DNA of 64,000 nt, taken from NCBI GenBank assembly GCA_964596185.1, contig CAZQUE010000002.1, positions 62,001 through 126,000 of the forward strand, read 5' to 3'. The position numbers were made by a program, and so were the translations under genes. Source of the DNA: DYKG01 sp964596185 (GTDB taxonomy: Bacteria > Muiribacteriota > Ozemobacteria > Ozemobacterales > Ozemobacteraceae). The notes beneath the pieces are model-generated. The model made no database searches and was not told the DNA's origin. It was given only the letters and a program-made list of their open reading frames with translations. Positions 24,290-32,020 of this stretch are shown in pieces. The number at the start of each line of letters is the position of its first letter. Within the stretch, counting starts at the first letter, position 1.

Positions 24290-25411
24290 TCAGTTGCCCT
24301 GGGTGCTTTCGAGGAATTCGTTGAATTCAGCGTCGATATTTTGCCAGGGCAATTCGGCTCTTTTCAGGAAGAAGTAGCCTTCAAGCTTTTGAAAGTAAGG
24401 TGAAAAAGGTTCACCATCACGTTTGTTCAGGTAATTGTTGGCGCAAAAAACCGGCAGTGTAAGGGTATTCCAGTCTTTGGCCTTTAAATAATGGTGGTCG
24501 CCGATGACCTTTGAAAGATAGTCGGGAAAATTCCAGCGGTTGGCGAGAATGCTGCCGATGCTCTGGTGCTCGATGCCGAATACGACAAGTTCTGCGATGA
24601 AACTCGGCTTTTTTTCTGCCCGGATCATGTACTGAACCTTTTCATATTGTTGTGGGAAAAAGAAAGCGAGTGCCTGGCGGCCGATATCGTGCAAAAGTCC
24701 TATGAGCCTGATTTTTTGGCATTCGTTGTATGATGCCCCGCCGGCTTTCGCAATGTACTCGGCCAGGTTGGCGCATTCCTGGCCATGCTCAACCGTTTCC
24801 TGCTGGACCGAGAAAAAATTACCGACACTGTTATAGAAATTATAGATGAAAATCTGGCGAAGGGTTGTGAAACCAATTGTCACCATTGCCTGTTGCAGCG
24901 TTTCGGCTTTTGAGCTTCTCATAAAATAAGACGAATTGGCGGTTCGTAAAATCTGCGTGCACAATCCGGGGTTGTTTTGCAGCATCTTCTCAAGCTCGGC
25001 GAAATTCGCATCAGGAGAAGCCACATGCTGAATAAGGCGGTAGGCATCGGTGTTTAGAATTGGCACGTCGCGCAACTGTGAAATCAAAATTCGCAGGGTT
25101 TCTTCGCCGGCATAGGACAGTGAAGCGCTTTTGATGGTAGGGAAGGTTTGCAACCCAATTTCGTTGAATTTGGTTACAATCTCAGGCTTTTTGGCGATCA
25201 CCTTGATTTTTGTGCGGGACGAAATATCTTCAAGGTGATGGAAGAAGTCTTCGCTGGCTTCAGACAGTTCAAGCAGGTTTACCAGGGAGCAATAGTGCTT
25301 TGAAAGATGCGTCAAAGCTCGGAAAAGCTCCGAGTCGCTTTTTCCGACGCACCCGGATACGGTAATCTGGGTAATGCCGCCTTCGATTGTGTTTATCTGA
25401 TACTGTGCCAT
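24290..25411 (-). CDS. HDOD domain signalling protein with STAS-like N-terminus
   Basis: 373 residues. The N-terminal about 100 residues look like a STAS/anti-sigma-antagonist fold (ITQITVSGCVGKSDSELFRALTHL, split: ITQITVSGCVGKSDSE then LFRALTHL; followed by LVNLLELSEASEDF). Residues about 110-310 are an HDOD domain: VPILNTDAYRLIQ, LEKMLQNNPGLCTQILRTAN, GFTTLRQIFIYNF and GLLHDIGRQALAFFFP. HDOD proteins are regulatory, often in motility, stress or second-messenger control; no output domain is present. ATG start with AGGA upstream and a TATAAT 25 nt upstream on this strand. Confidence 0.85.
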   Translation of the reverse strand: MAQYQINTIEGGITQITVSGCVGKSDSELFRALTHLSKHYCSLVNLLELSEASEDFFHHLEDISSRTKIKVIAKKPEIVTKFNEIGLQTFPTIKSASLSYAGEETLRILISQLRDVPILNTDAYRLIQHVASPDANFAELEKMLQNNPGLCTQILRTANSSYFMRSSKAETLQQAMVTIGFTTLRQIFIYNFYNSVGNFFSVQQETVEHGQECANLAEYIAKAGGASYNECQKIRLIGLLHDIGRQALAFFFPQQYEKVQYMIRAEKKPSFIAELVVFGIEHQSIGSILANRWNFPDYLSKVIGDHHYLKAKDWNTLTLPVFCANNYLNKRDGEPFSPYFQKLEGYFFLKRAELPWQNIDAEFNEFLESTQGN

Positions 25412-25434
25412 TATTGTGTCCTGATAATCGGGGT

Positions 25435-25440
25435 ATTATA
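25435..25440 (-). promoter_or_regulatory. Candidate -10 element (TATAAT) for the HDOD gene
   Basis: A perfect TATAAT on the minus strand, 24 nt upstream of the ATG. At 17-bp spacing the -35 position reads TTATTT, a weak match inside the neighbouring inverted repeat, so only the -10 is convincing. Confidence 0.4.
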
Positions 25441-25449
25441 CAACATTTT

Positions 25450-25481
25450 GCCTGAAAAAATAAAAAAATCTTTTTTCAGGC
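25450..25481 (-). terminator. Perfect inverted repeat downstream of the Nudix gene, possible terminator
   Basis: GCCTGAAAAAA and TTTTTTCAGGC form an uninterrupted 11-bp stem with a 10-base loop, 4 nt past the Nudix stop. The T-run is within the stem rather than after it, so it is an atypical terminator; the stem also overlaps the -35 position of the HDOD gene. Confidence 0.55.
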
Positions 25482-25485
25482 TCTG

Positions 25486-25872
25486 CTAGAGGAAATTTAC
25501 AAGATACGTTTCGATGAATTCGATATCAGCCTGATGGAAATCTTTCAAGGGTATCTCACTGGGCTTGAGCCAATAGAAAGTCTGTTGGCGTGCTGGTTCG
25601 ACCATTGCCGGCTCAACTTCTGACGAAGCATTTAAAATGACAAAATGTATCTGTATTCCTGCTTCATTGGTAATTGTCTGGCAGCCAGCCATTTGTAAAT
25701 CCTGTAAGCCGGTTTCTTCCCAGAGTTCACGCTGTGCAGCCTGCTCAGGATTCTCGCCCTGATCTATCGAACCGCCCGGGAATTCGAAAACCATGCCCTT
25801 GTTTCGTCTAAATCGCTGCTGAATCAAGACTTTGCCGCCGCGAATGACGACAGCCATAGCTATATTTTTCAA
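25486..25872 (-). CDS. Nudix hydrolase, MutT-like
   Basis: 128 residues, a standard length for a single-domain Nudix enzyme. The Nudix box is intact: FPGGSIDQGENPEQAAQREL followed by WEETGLQ, with all catalytic Glu residues of RELWEE. It hydrolyses a nucleoside diphosphate linked to another group; the near-MutT arrangement (short N-terminal strand, FEFPGG) suggests oxidised dNTP clean-up, but specificity cannot be fixed. TTG start (codon at 25870-25872) with GGAG 8 nt upstream. It lies between the protease and HDOD genes on the same strand, 89 nt from the protease stop. Confidence 0.9.
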   Translation of the reverse strand: MKNIAMAVVIRGGKVLIQQRFRRNKGMVFEFPGGSIDQGENPEQAAQRELWEETGLQDLQMAGCQTITNEAGIQIHFVILNASSEVEPAMVEPARQQTFYWLKPSEIPLKDFHQADIEFIETYLVNFL

Positions 25873-25961
25873 GTTATTTCTCCAGACGGAATATATGAAA
25901 GAAGCTTTTTACTTCGCAAAAACTATTGGCACTTCAAAAGGTTGAACAATTTAGCTGACAA

Positions 25962-27521
25962 CTACCGGGCACTGGATGGAGAGGTTGGTGCAATATCAAC
26001 GTCACGATGGAGTTCGGAAAATTTTGCCAATCCCAGAGAAAAGCCGAATTCAGCCTTTGGAATCCTGCCGTCGCCATCTTTGTAACCGGCGGGGCCCTGA
26101 TTGCAGATGAGTAACAGCAGGCGATCATAGTTGCTTGCCGGAATGCTAACGGCTGTTTTCAAGGAATTCGCCGAAGCTCTAAGCCAGCGAACTTCTGGAG
26201 TCAGTTTTCTGGCTCGATCGGTGAGAATCAGGGCAATCCAGAAGCTATTTCGGGCTGAAGTAACGGTCTGACCACTGAACTGAAGTTGCAGACGCTGGGG
26301 AGTCTGCGCCATAGCAAATTCGTATGCGCAGCTTGACCACATGCTGACCTTTCCTTTCGCCGTGCCTTGCATGCCGGCAAATCTTTTTCGAGGTTCGACA
26401 ATGTTTTGCGGATGTTTTTTAAGAGCACGTTTTATCAGCGGACTGAAACTATAAATCTGTCTGCCGCCGGCGCAGTCGTAAAGATGCGTTGCTACGCAGA
26501 AGTCACGAAAAATCTTTTCAAAATCAAGTTTTTTGCTGACTTTCGCTAAAGCCGAATTGAGGCCTTTGATGCCTGAAGCCTTGTTCTTAACCATCTCTCT
26601 GACGAGTCGAATTTTTGCACTTTCACTCAATTCCGGACGATTGAGCAGATAGTCGGTGAACAGGAAAGAATGGCCATAATTTTCCGCATCCTGGTTGTCT
26701 TCCCAGTCGAGGAGATTGCGGTCGGGGCGGGTAAAAAATTGTTCGGCAGTCCATGGAACACGATTGAAAAGGGTTGCAGCATATTCTGACAAACCTTCTT
26801 CAACCCAGTAAGATTCATTGTCATCATGAAACCAGTGAATCATGTGCTGAAATTCGTGGGCAACAAGGTGTTCCATGAAATCTTCGATGTCTTTCAGGCG
26901 ATTTATTGACAGATAAAGCATTTCGCGCTGATTGCTCTGCGGATAGTTTTCTTCGGTATATTCATCGGCGGGATAGAAGTAGCCGTCACAGTCCTCCATG
27001 CCGCTCAAAAGAAGCAGGGTAATGCGGGGATCATCGTCGATACCAGGTTTCCATTCGCTGCCGAACGTGGCGGTAGTTTTCGGATAAACCTTTTTATCAA
27101 ATATCTGCGCCATGCGTTTGAGCTTGGCTTCGTCGACCCGGCGCCCCTTTTCAAGATATATCAGGCAGTGGGTTCCGATTATTTTAAGTATTGCAGGCAC
27201 TTTTACCCTTTTTTCTCCGCCATTTCTGTCGACGTAGAAGTGCGTTTCCATGCCTGTTGTCAGTTCAGGTTGATCGGCAAAGCTCATTCCAGGATGACGG
27301 CGAAGTAACGATTCTTTAACTGTTTCTCGGGGAAATTTAGCAGCCAGTTCTCGAGCCTGGGCCTTGAATCTGCTGGAACCGGAACGATAACGCTGACGCT
27401 GACTAATACAAACATTATCATCTTCAGCCGGGCTTTGTGCAAGGACTGCAAGCAAGCAGCAGCCGACCAGAAGTAAGGCAAAAACAATTCTATATTGGCC
27501 GGAAGACCTTGTTTTCAGCAT
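25962..27521 (-). CDS. Secreted M30-like zinc metallopeptidase
   Basis: 519 residues. N-terminal hydrophobic segment about 12-28; LVGC at 18-21 resembles a lipobox, but hydrophobicity continues to LAVLAQS, so ordinary Sec cleavage near 28 is more likely. Zinc site: HEFQHMIHW (HExxH) followed about 20 residues later by WVEEGLSE, the glutamate-containing third-ligand region, as in hyicolysin-type (M30) and related peptidases. The upstream part carries TATFGSEWKPGIDDDPRITLLL, a common lead-in in this group (split: TATFGSEWKPGIDDD, PRITLLL). The C-terminal about 150 residues look like a beta-rich accessory domain. It probably acts outside the cytoplasmic membrane. No good ribosome binding site is visible before the ATG. 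Confidence 0.85.
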   Translation of the reverse strand: MLKTRSSGQYRIVFALLLVGCCLLAVLAQSPAEDDNVCISQRQRYRSGSSRFKAQARELAAKFPRETVKESLLRRHPGMSFADQPELTTGMETHFYVDRNGGEKRVKVPAILKIIGTHCLIYLEKGRRVDEAKLKRMAQIFDKKVYPKTTATFGSEWKPGIDDDPRITLLLLSGMEDCDGYFYPADEYTEENYPQSNQREMLYLSINRLKDIEDFMEHLVAHEFQHMIHWFHDDNESYWVEEGLSEYAATLFNRVPWTAEQFFTRPDRNLLDWEDNQDAENYGHSFLFTDYLLNRPELSESAKIRLVREMVKNKASGIKGLNSALAKVSKKLDFEKIFRDFCVATHLYDCAGGRQIYSFSPLIKRALKKHPQNIVEPRKRFAGMQGTAKGKVSMWSSCAYEFAMAQTPQRLQLQFSGQTVTSARNSFWIALILTDRARKLTPEVRWLRASANSLKTAVSIPASNYDRLLLLICNQGPAGYKDGDGRIPKAEFGFSLGLAKFSELHRDVDIAPTSPSSAR

Positions 27522-27698
27522 AAATTAGGGTGCCCTTCGATTGTATAAGGTAATTATAATGATTTTTGATCATACCAACAATCCCAGTTAACCAAAAATG
27601 AAGGGGTACTTATTTTTGAGACAGGCCTTAGAATAAAGATGAAAAAAACTCGTCTCAACTTGATTAAGATCGCTCATCCAGAATAGAAATTACTATAA

Positions 27699-27739
27699 AC
27701 GGCGTTGCCAAAACTTCACAGGAGGCCTGGCAACGCCGT
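27699..27739. repeat. Perfect 12-bp GC-rich inverted repeat
   Basis: ACGGCGTTGCCA (27699-27710) and TGGCAACGCCGT (27728-27739) are exact reverse complements around a 17-base loop containing AGGAGG. It stands out in very AT-rich surroundings. A five-T stretch follows on the plus strand and only three T on the minus strand. It may terminate the minus-strand genes ending at 27817, or be a protein or recombination site. The rest of 27522-27816 shows no gene. Confidence 0.6.
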
Positions 27740-27816
27740 AAAATTTTTACCGATGAATATAAAAAAGACAGAATAGAAAATTTAGTTCAAACTAACCATT
27801 AAACTGTTTTCGTGTC

Positions 27817-27972
27817 TCAGCTTGAATTTAAATACCAAAATGCGATTTCAAACAAAACTGTAAGAATAAACGAAATTATAGCGAGAGACAAAATCTTATA
27901 CTTAAAGTATTCTTTTCCTTTTTCATAACGAACCTTGATAAGATCATAATAAATACGAGTTAGATGTGACAC
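27817..27972 (-). CDS. 51-residue single-span membrane miniprotein
   Basis: GTG start at 27970-27972 with AGGAG 6 nt upstream. It reads a basic and aromatic N-terminal half (LTRIYYDLIKVRYEKGKEYF) and a hydrophobic segment (ILSLAIISFILTVLFEIAF) and ends WYLNSS. An ATG two bases upstream in another frame gives only four codons, so the GTG frame is preferred. It starts 12 nt after the stop of the membrane coiled-coil gene and probably belongs to the same transcript. No family recognised. Small transmembrane partner, holin-like or toxin-like roles are all open. Confidence 0.55.
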   Translation of the reverse strand: MSHLTRIYYDLIKVRYEKGKEYFKYKILSLAIISFILTVLFEIAFWYLNSS

Positions 27973-27984
27973 ATTGTTCTCCTT

Positions 27985-28770
27985 TTAAAGGGCTCGTTCA
28001 ATGGCCTTTTCCATTATTTCCAAATTTTCTTTGGCATCAGAAATTTTTGCTCTAAGATCATTCTCAAGGGATTCACAATGCGTTTCCATCTTTATGTCCA
28101 TTCCCTTCAACTTTATAAAGATTTCCTGGATATTGTCTTTGACGAGATCCCTTTTAGTTCGAAACTCTTTTTTTGTAGAAAAAAGAGATTTTAACTGTTT
28201 TATTTTTTCTTCGATGGATTTCTCTCGCTCAATTAGATTTCCCCTGCTAATTTCACTTAGCGAGTTATTCATCTCATCTCTGACGCTTCTTAAGTCCTGT
28301 TTCAATTGCTCTAAAGTTTCATCTTTAAAAGAAAAATCAATCTGTTTTTCTCTTACCAGGAGTCTTGCAAAAATACCTTCAAAATCTTCAAGACTAGGTT
28401 TCAAGCTGTTAATTGCTTTTTTAGTAAAATCTTTTGAAAAATTCGCGGGGTCTAAATCAGCAAAAGCTTTTTTGAATTCAATAAACTCAATACAAGCCTC
28501 GTTAGTTAAAGCAGCTGAAAAGTCACCTTCAATTTTTGCCTTTTCAAGAATAGTTTTGCGTATGTCAGTCTTTTGTTCCAAAATAAAAACAAGTACGTTA
28601 AGAAAAACAAACAATACCAGAGATGATATGAGCAGGGAAAAAAGCATTTGTAAAATAGCGATAATAATGGCACCAACAATGAATATGCCTATGCAACCGC
28701 CTATAAAATCTTCCCCGCCGCCTAATCTGGTTTTTACAAGATTACAACGAAACACGCATTTGTTTTTCAT
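27985..28770 (-). CDS. Membrane-anchored coiled-coil protein, unknown function
   Basis: 261 residues. Short Cys- and Gly-containing N-terminus, two closely spaced hydrophobic segments (about residues 24-66, FIGGCIGIFIVGAIIIA then LISSLVLFVFLNVLVFIL), then about 190 residues of charged, mostly helical, coiled-coil sequence rich in Lys, Glu and Leu. Base composition is clearly more AT-rich than the neighbours. GGAG lies 11 nt upstream of the ATG. A 263-codon ORF on the opposite strand is its shadow: that product is a Ser/Phe-rich sequence lacking domain character. No family recognised; the design (membrane anchor plus long cytoplasmic coiled coil) recalls accessory genes found in defence or mobile islands, but that is only a guess. 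Confidence 0.7.
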   Translation of the reverse strand: MKNKCVFRCNLVKTRLGGGEDFIGGCIGIFIVGAIIIAILQMLFSLLISSLVLFVFLNVLVFILEQKTDIRKTILEKAKIEGDFSAALTNEACIEFIEFKKAFADLDPANFSKDFTKKAINSLKPSLEDFEGIFARLLVREKQIDFSFKDETLEQLKQDLRSVRDEMNNSLSEISRGNLIEREKSIEEKIKQLKSLFSTKKEFRTKRDLVKDNIQEIFIKLKGMDIKMETHCESLENDLRAKISDAKENLEIMEKAIERAL

Positions 28771-28919
28771 TCTTTTTGGGTCTCCATTATGACTTCACAC
28801 AGCGCTTTGGCCTTTGTTGTAAGGCATCTATGGTAAGAATCCTGTTGGACTAAACCAGAGGGCTGACCGGTAACCTCCGAGAAAAATAATGTATCCTCTT
28901 TGACGATTCCTTCTTGAGA
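28767..28919 (-). pseudogene. Possible 3' remnant of a gene overlapping the coiled-coil gene start
   Basis: 50 sense codons with protein-like composition (for example EDTLFFSEVTGQPSGLVQQD, then CLTTKAKALCEVIMETQKE) end at a TGA that overlaps the ATG of the next gene (ATGA). The frame is closed upstream by TAA and contains no ATG, GTG or TTG until six codons from its end, so it cannot be translated as it stands. It is either the decayed end of a coupled upstream gene or chance. Confidence 0.3.
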
Positions 28920-29122
28920 TTACCCGAGGTGACTTGAAAAATCAAGTCCAGGGAAGCCTATTTAAGGTCCCGCCGGAGCTTTATCTTGAGTCACATTAAT
29001 TTCATGGATTTCAAATAAAAATTTACTAACCTGGAAGCTTTAACTTCCCCAACATAGATAATAAATACTTCTTTCAAAAATAACCGGTGTCATTCGCCCT
29101 TTCCGATTATTTGCAAGTTACC

Positions 29123-29224
29123 ATGGGGCTGAATTTTCGCCGAAAACACCTGAGAGAAATCTGCTTTGTTTGCTTATTTCTATTTCTGATACTGATGGTT
29201 TGGACAATTCAATTAGAGATTTGA
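29123..29224 (+). CDS. Possible 33-residue hydrophobic peptide gene
   Basis: From ATG 29123: a basic N-terminus (FRRKHLREI) and a single hydrophobic segment (CFVCLFLFLILMVW). The frame may start earlier at GTG 29087 (45 residues). No Shine-Dalgarno sequence is visible, which keeps confidence low. What supports it is a terminator-like hairpin starting at the stop codon. Apart from this, 28920-29300 shows only small hairpins (GACTTGA/TCAAGTC at 28931-28948) and no other gene. Confidence 0.25.
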   Translation: MGLNFRRKHLREICFVCLFLFLILMVWTIQLEI

Positions 29225-29252
29225 AGGCTTTTGCCATCAAAGCTTTTTGTTT
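29224..29252 (+). terminator. Terminator-like hairpin, plus strand
   Basis: AAGGCTTT pairs with AAAGCTTT (one G-U), with a bulged T and G-C pair closing a CCAT loop, followed by further T (TT, then GTTT). It directly follows the stop of the possible hydrophobic peptide. On the minus strand no T-run follows, so it does not serve oleD. Confidence 0.45.
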
Positions 29253-29300
29253 ATGAACTAAATAATACCAAGACTGACTGGCAGCGTGAAACTAAATCAA

Positions 29301-30332
29301 TCAGTTTTTGGGTTGCTTTTTCTGATAATACTCTTTCAGCCTGGTCATTCCTTCTTCGATGCTGATTCTGGGCTCGTAGTTCAGATCCTTTTTGGCGGCG
29401 TCTATTTTGAACCAGTGCGCAGTCGAAAGTTCGCCGGCAACCCAGCGGGTAATTGGCGGCTCGCCTTCGATCTTGAAGGTCTTCCAGGCGAATTCGCAAA
29501 CAGCTCCAATTGCTTTGGCCAGCCAGGGGGGGATCGAGGCCGTTACCGGTTCAAGCCCCGCTGCGCCGAGAATGCCGTTGACAATTTCCTTCAATGGCCG
29601 CGGATCTCCATTGGTGATGAAATAAGCTTTGCCGGCGATTTTTGAGCCGGGGAAAAGTCTCTCAGCGGCAAGAATGTGGGCGTCGGCAGCATTGTCTATA
29701 TAAACCGTGTCGATCAGATTATCACCAGAACCAACCAGTTTTAATTTGCCGTCTTTTGCTTTGTTCACCAGACGCGGGCCAAGATGATTGTCGCCTGGAC
29801 CCCAGATTAGATGAGGACGCAGTGAAACAGTGGCAAGCTCTTTAGAATTGGCGGCAATGATCAATTTTTCGGCCTTGGCTTTGGTTTCCGGATAATAGGC
29901 ATCATAGTGATCGGGGTAGGGCAGTTTCTCGGTGCCGCCCTCGATATCACCATGGGAAAAAACGACGCTCGGCGAACTGGTGTAAACGAGTCTGGCAACC
30001 TTGTGCTTCTGGCAAGCCTTGATGACATTCTCAGTCCCGGTAACATTGATGCGAACATAATCGGAATAGGGCTCTTCAACCCCGGCCTTGGCGGCAGTGT
30101 GAAAAACTATGTCACAGCCCTTGACTGCATCTTTGACCAAATCGGCATTGCCGATGTCTCCTTTAACCATCTCACAGCCCTGTTTTACGAGATCCGGGTA
30201 TGATTTGCGACATAGAACCTTAACTTTCAAGCCTTTTTCAAGCAACTGTTTGACGATGGCACGGCCAAGAAATCCGCTGCCACCGGTTACCAGTGCTGTT
30301 TGCTGCGCTTCAAGGGGTTGAAGTTCACTCAT
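29301..30332 (-). CDS. oleD: OleD, 2-alkyl-3-oxoalkanoate reductase
   Basis: About 343 residues. NAD(P)-dependent short-chain dehydrogenase/epimerase fold: TGGSGFLGR at about residues 16-24, catalytic Tyr-Lys in YYPETK, then LRPHLIWGPGDNHLGPRLV, typical of 3-beta-HSD-like OleD proteins. In head-to-head olefin synthesis it reduces the OleA product to the beta-hydroxy acid. The start is set at ATG 30332, with AGAGGA 8 nt upstream and only 5 nt after the oleC stop; a longer frame (to 30371) would overlap oleC by 34 nt and lacks this site. Last gene of the pfa-ole run. Confidence 0.9.
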   Translation of the reverse strand: MSELQPLEAQQTALVTGGSGFLGRAIVKQLLEKGLKVKVLCRKSYPDLVKQGCEMVKGDIGNADLVKDAVKGCDIVFHTAAKAGVEEPYSDYVRINVTGTENVIKACQKHKVARLVYTSSPSVVFSHGDIEGGTEKLPYPDHYDAYYPETKAKAEKLIIAANSKELATVSLRPHLIWGPGDNHLGPRLVNKAKDGKLKLVGSGDNLIDTVYIDNAADAHILAAERLFPGSKIAGKAYFITNGDPRPLKEIVNGILGAAGLEPVTASIPPWLAKAIGAVCEFAWKTFKIEGEPPITRWVAGELSTAHWFKIDAAKKDLNYEPRISIEEGMTRLKEYYQKKQPKN

Positions 30333-30337
30333 AAAAC

Positions 30338-32005
30338 TTATCCTCTGCTTTTCAAAGTTTCTGTGGCCCAAATGGCCAGCTTTTCGCGTCCGATTTTGGC
30401 ATTGTGGCGAATGTCTACCGGAAACCCGGGATGTAGCAGAAAGTGTTGAATGGGAGCGGTATGCGGATATTTACTGCCAAGTTGCTTCATTTCGTCGATT
30501 AATGTCGACGTATTTAAATCCTTGATACCTTTTTCAAGTTCAATACAAATCACTGGTGTTTGTTCACCAGCTTTGCCGATGCCAACCAGCGCCGTGCGAA
30601 AAACCTTCGGGTGCTGATTGAATACCCGTTCACAGGGAATGGTGAAAAAGACCTGGTCGGCAGCAGTGACACGATGCGTTTTCCGACCACAGAACCAGAG
30701 TCTTCCCTGGTCATCGAAACGTCCGACATCACCCATTCGATGCCAGATCTCATTGCCTTCGGCTATTTTGGCGAGCCTGGTGTTTTCAGGGCGGCGATAA
30801 TATTGCCGAGTGACAATCGGGCCTTTGACGACAATCTCGCCAATTTCCCCGGTCGGAACGATCAATGTTTCAGACCACTCGTCGATTGGTTCGTCGATGA
30901 TTCGGATAACTCGGACCTGAACTTGTTTTAATGGGTGCCCGACGCAGGTTCCGCCACCGGAGTCGGTTTCAGCGGCAGTGTCGCCGAGAATGGTGCGACT
31001 GCCGATTGACGAAACAGGCAAAGCCTCGGTGGCGCCGTAAGGCGTGAAGACTTCGACGTCTTCATTCAGCATACGATGAAATCTCTGGAGTATGTCGTTG
31101 CGGGCCGGCGCACCACAGGATATGGCTCGCTTGAGTGAGGTCAGCTTTATGCCTTTTTCTGCGCCATAACGGCTGAGAGTGTCGACAAGCGCCGGTGAGC
31201 CGAACATCATCGTTGCGCCGTTATCTTCGATTGCTTCGATGAGTTTTTTAGGGTCGGCTTTGGCCGGTTTGGTCGCGTCCATATCCGGAATAACAGCAGT
31301 CATACCCAGACATACGTCGAACAAGCCGAAAAGAGGAAAGGTAGCCAGGTCGACGTCTTCACTGGTAATGCCGTAAGTCTGCTGAATGTAGCGAACCTGG
31401 TTGGTCAAAATGCCGTGGGTGTAAACCGCGCCTTTGGAAACCCCGGTGCTGCCAGATGTAAACATAATTGCACCCATTTCATCGGCGTTTAGTCCGGCAA
31501 TTTCAACAGGTGAAGCATCCTCATCTCTAATTTCAGCATAGCTATAACCACCCCAGAAAAGTCGAGGACCGAGGGTTACGCAGGTGTTGATGGTATCTGG
31601 TGACCAGCGCAAGATTACGCGAAGAACATGAGCCGGAGTTATGCCGACAAACGCTTCGGGTTGTGCCTCAGCCAGACATTTTTTCAGGTTGGGGATACCC
31701 ATGCCGGGGTCGATCATGACCATAACTGCACCGATTTTGGCCAGCGCAAAAAAGGTCACGAAGAAATCGATGCCGGGACGAATCATAACAACTGTTTTGC
31801 AACCTCGACCGATGCCAATTTTCTGATAACCACGGGCATAGCGGTTGGTTTCTTCTTCAAGCTGCCTGAAGGTTATATGCGTATAAGCGACGCGCCCGGC
31901 GCGGTCGCGGGCTGTTGGCACGGCAATCGCTCTTTTGTGAGGAGTGAGGGAGGCATAATGACGAATAAATTCCGCCATATTGGTGAAAGATTCGGTTGCA
32001 GACAT
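30338..32005 (-). CDS. oleC: OleC, olefin beta-lactone synthetase (AMP-forming ligase family)
   Basis: 555 residues. ANL superfamily: AMP-binding P-loop IMFTSGSTGVSKGAVYTH near residue 195, second signature TPYGATEALPVSSIG, and the GDVGRFDDQGRLWFCGRK hinge region near residue 430. The pattern VATFPLFGLFDVCLG-like (here DLATFPLFGLFDVCLG) and MMFGSPALVDTLSRYG matches OleC rather than ordinary acyl-CoA ligases. By family knowledge it uses ATP to close the OleD beta-hydroxy acid into a beta-lactone. AGGAG lies 9 nt before the ATG and 15 nt separate it from oleB. Confidence 0.92.
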   Translation of the reverse strand: MSATESFTNMAEFIRHYASLTPHKRAIAVPTARDRAGRVAYTHITFRQLEEETNRYARGYQKIGIGRGCKTVVMIRPGIDFFVTFFALAKIGAVMVMIDPGMGIPNLKKCLAEAQPEAFVGITPAHVLRVILRWSPDTINTCVTLGPRLFWGGYSYAEIRDEDASPVEIAGLNADEMGAIMFTSGSTGVSKGAVYTHGILTNQVRYIQQTYGITSEDVDLATFPLFGLFDVCLGMTAVIPDMDATKPAKADPKKLIEAIEDNGATMMFGSPALVDTLSRYGAEKGIKLTSLKRAISCGAPARNDILQRFHRMLNEDVEVFTPYGATEALPVSSIGSRTILGDTAAETDSGGGTCVGHPLKQVQVRVIRIIDEPIDEWSETLIVPTGEIGEIVVKGPIVTRQYYRRPENTRLAKIAEGNEIWHRMGDVGRFDDQGRLWFCGRKTHRVTAADQVFFTIPCERVFNQHPKVFRTALVGIGKAGEQTPVICIELEKGIKDLNTSTLIDEMKQLGSKYPHTAPIQHFLLHPGFPVDIRHNAKIGREKLAIWATETLKSRG

Positions 32006-32020
32006 GGTTGCTGCTCCTGT

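Noticed and set aside
28001..28792. 263-codon ORF on the plus strand
   Set aside because: It is the exact antisense of the membrane coiled-coil gene; composition is Ser/Phe-rich shadow sequence and no ribosome binding site is visible. The minus-strand product has coherent membrane and coiled-coil parts.
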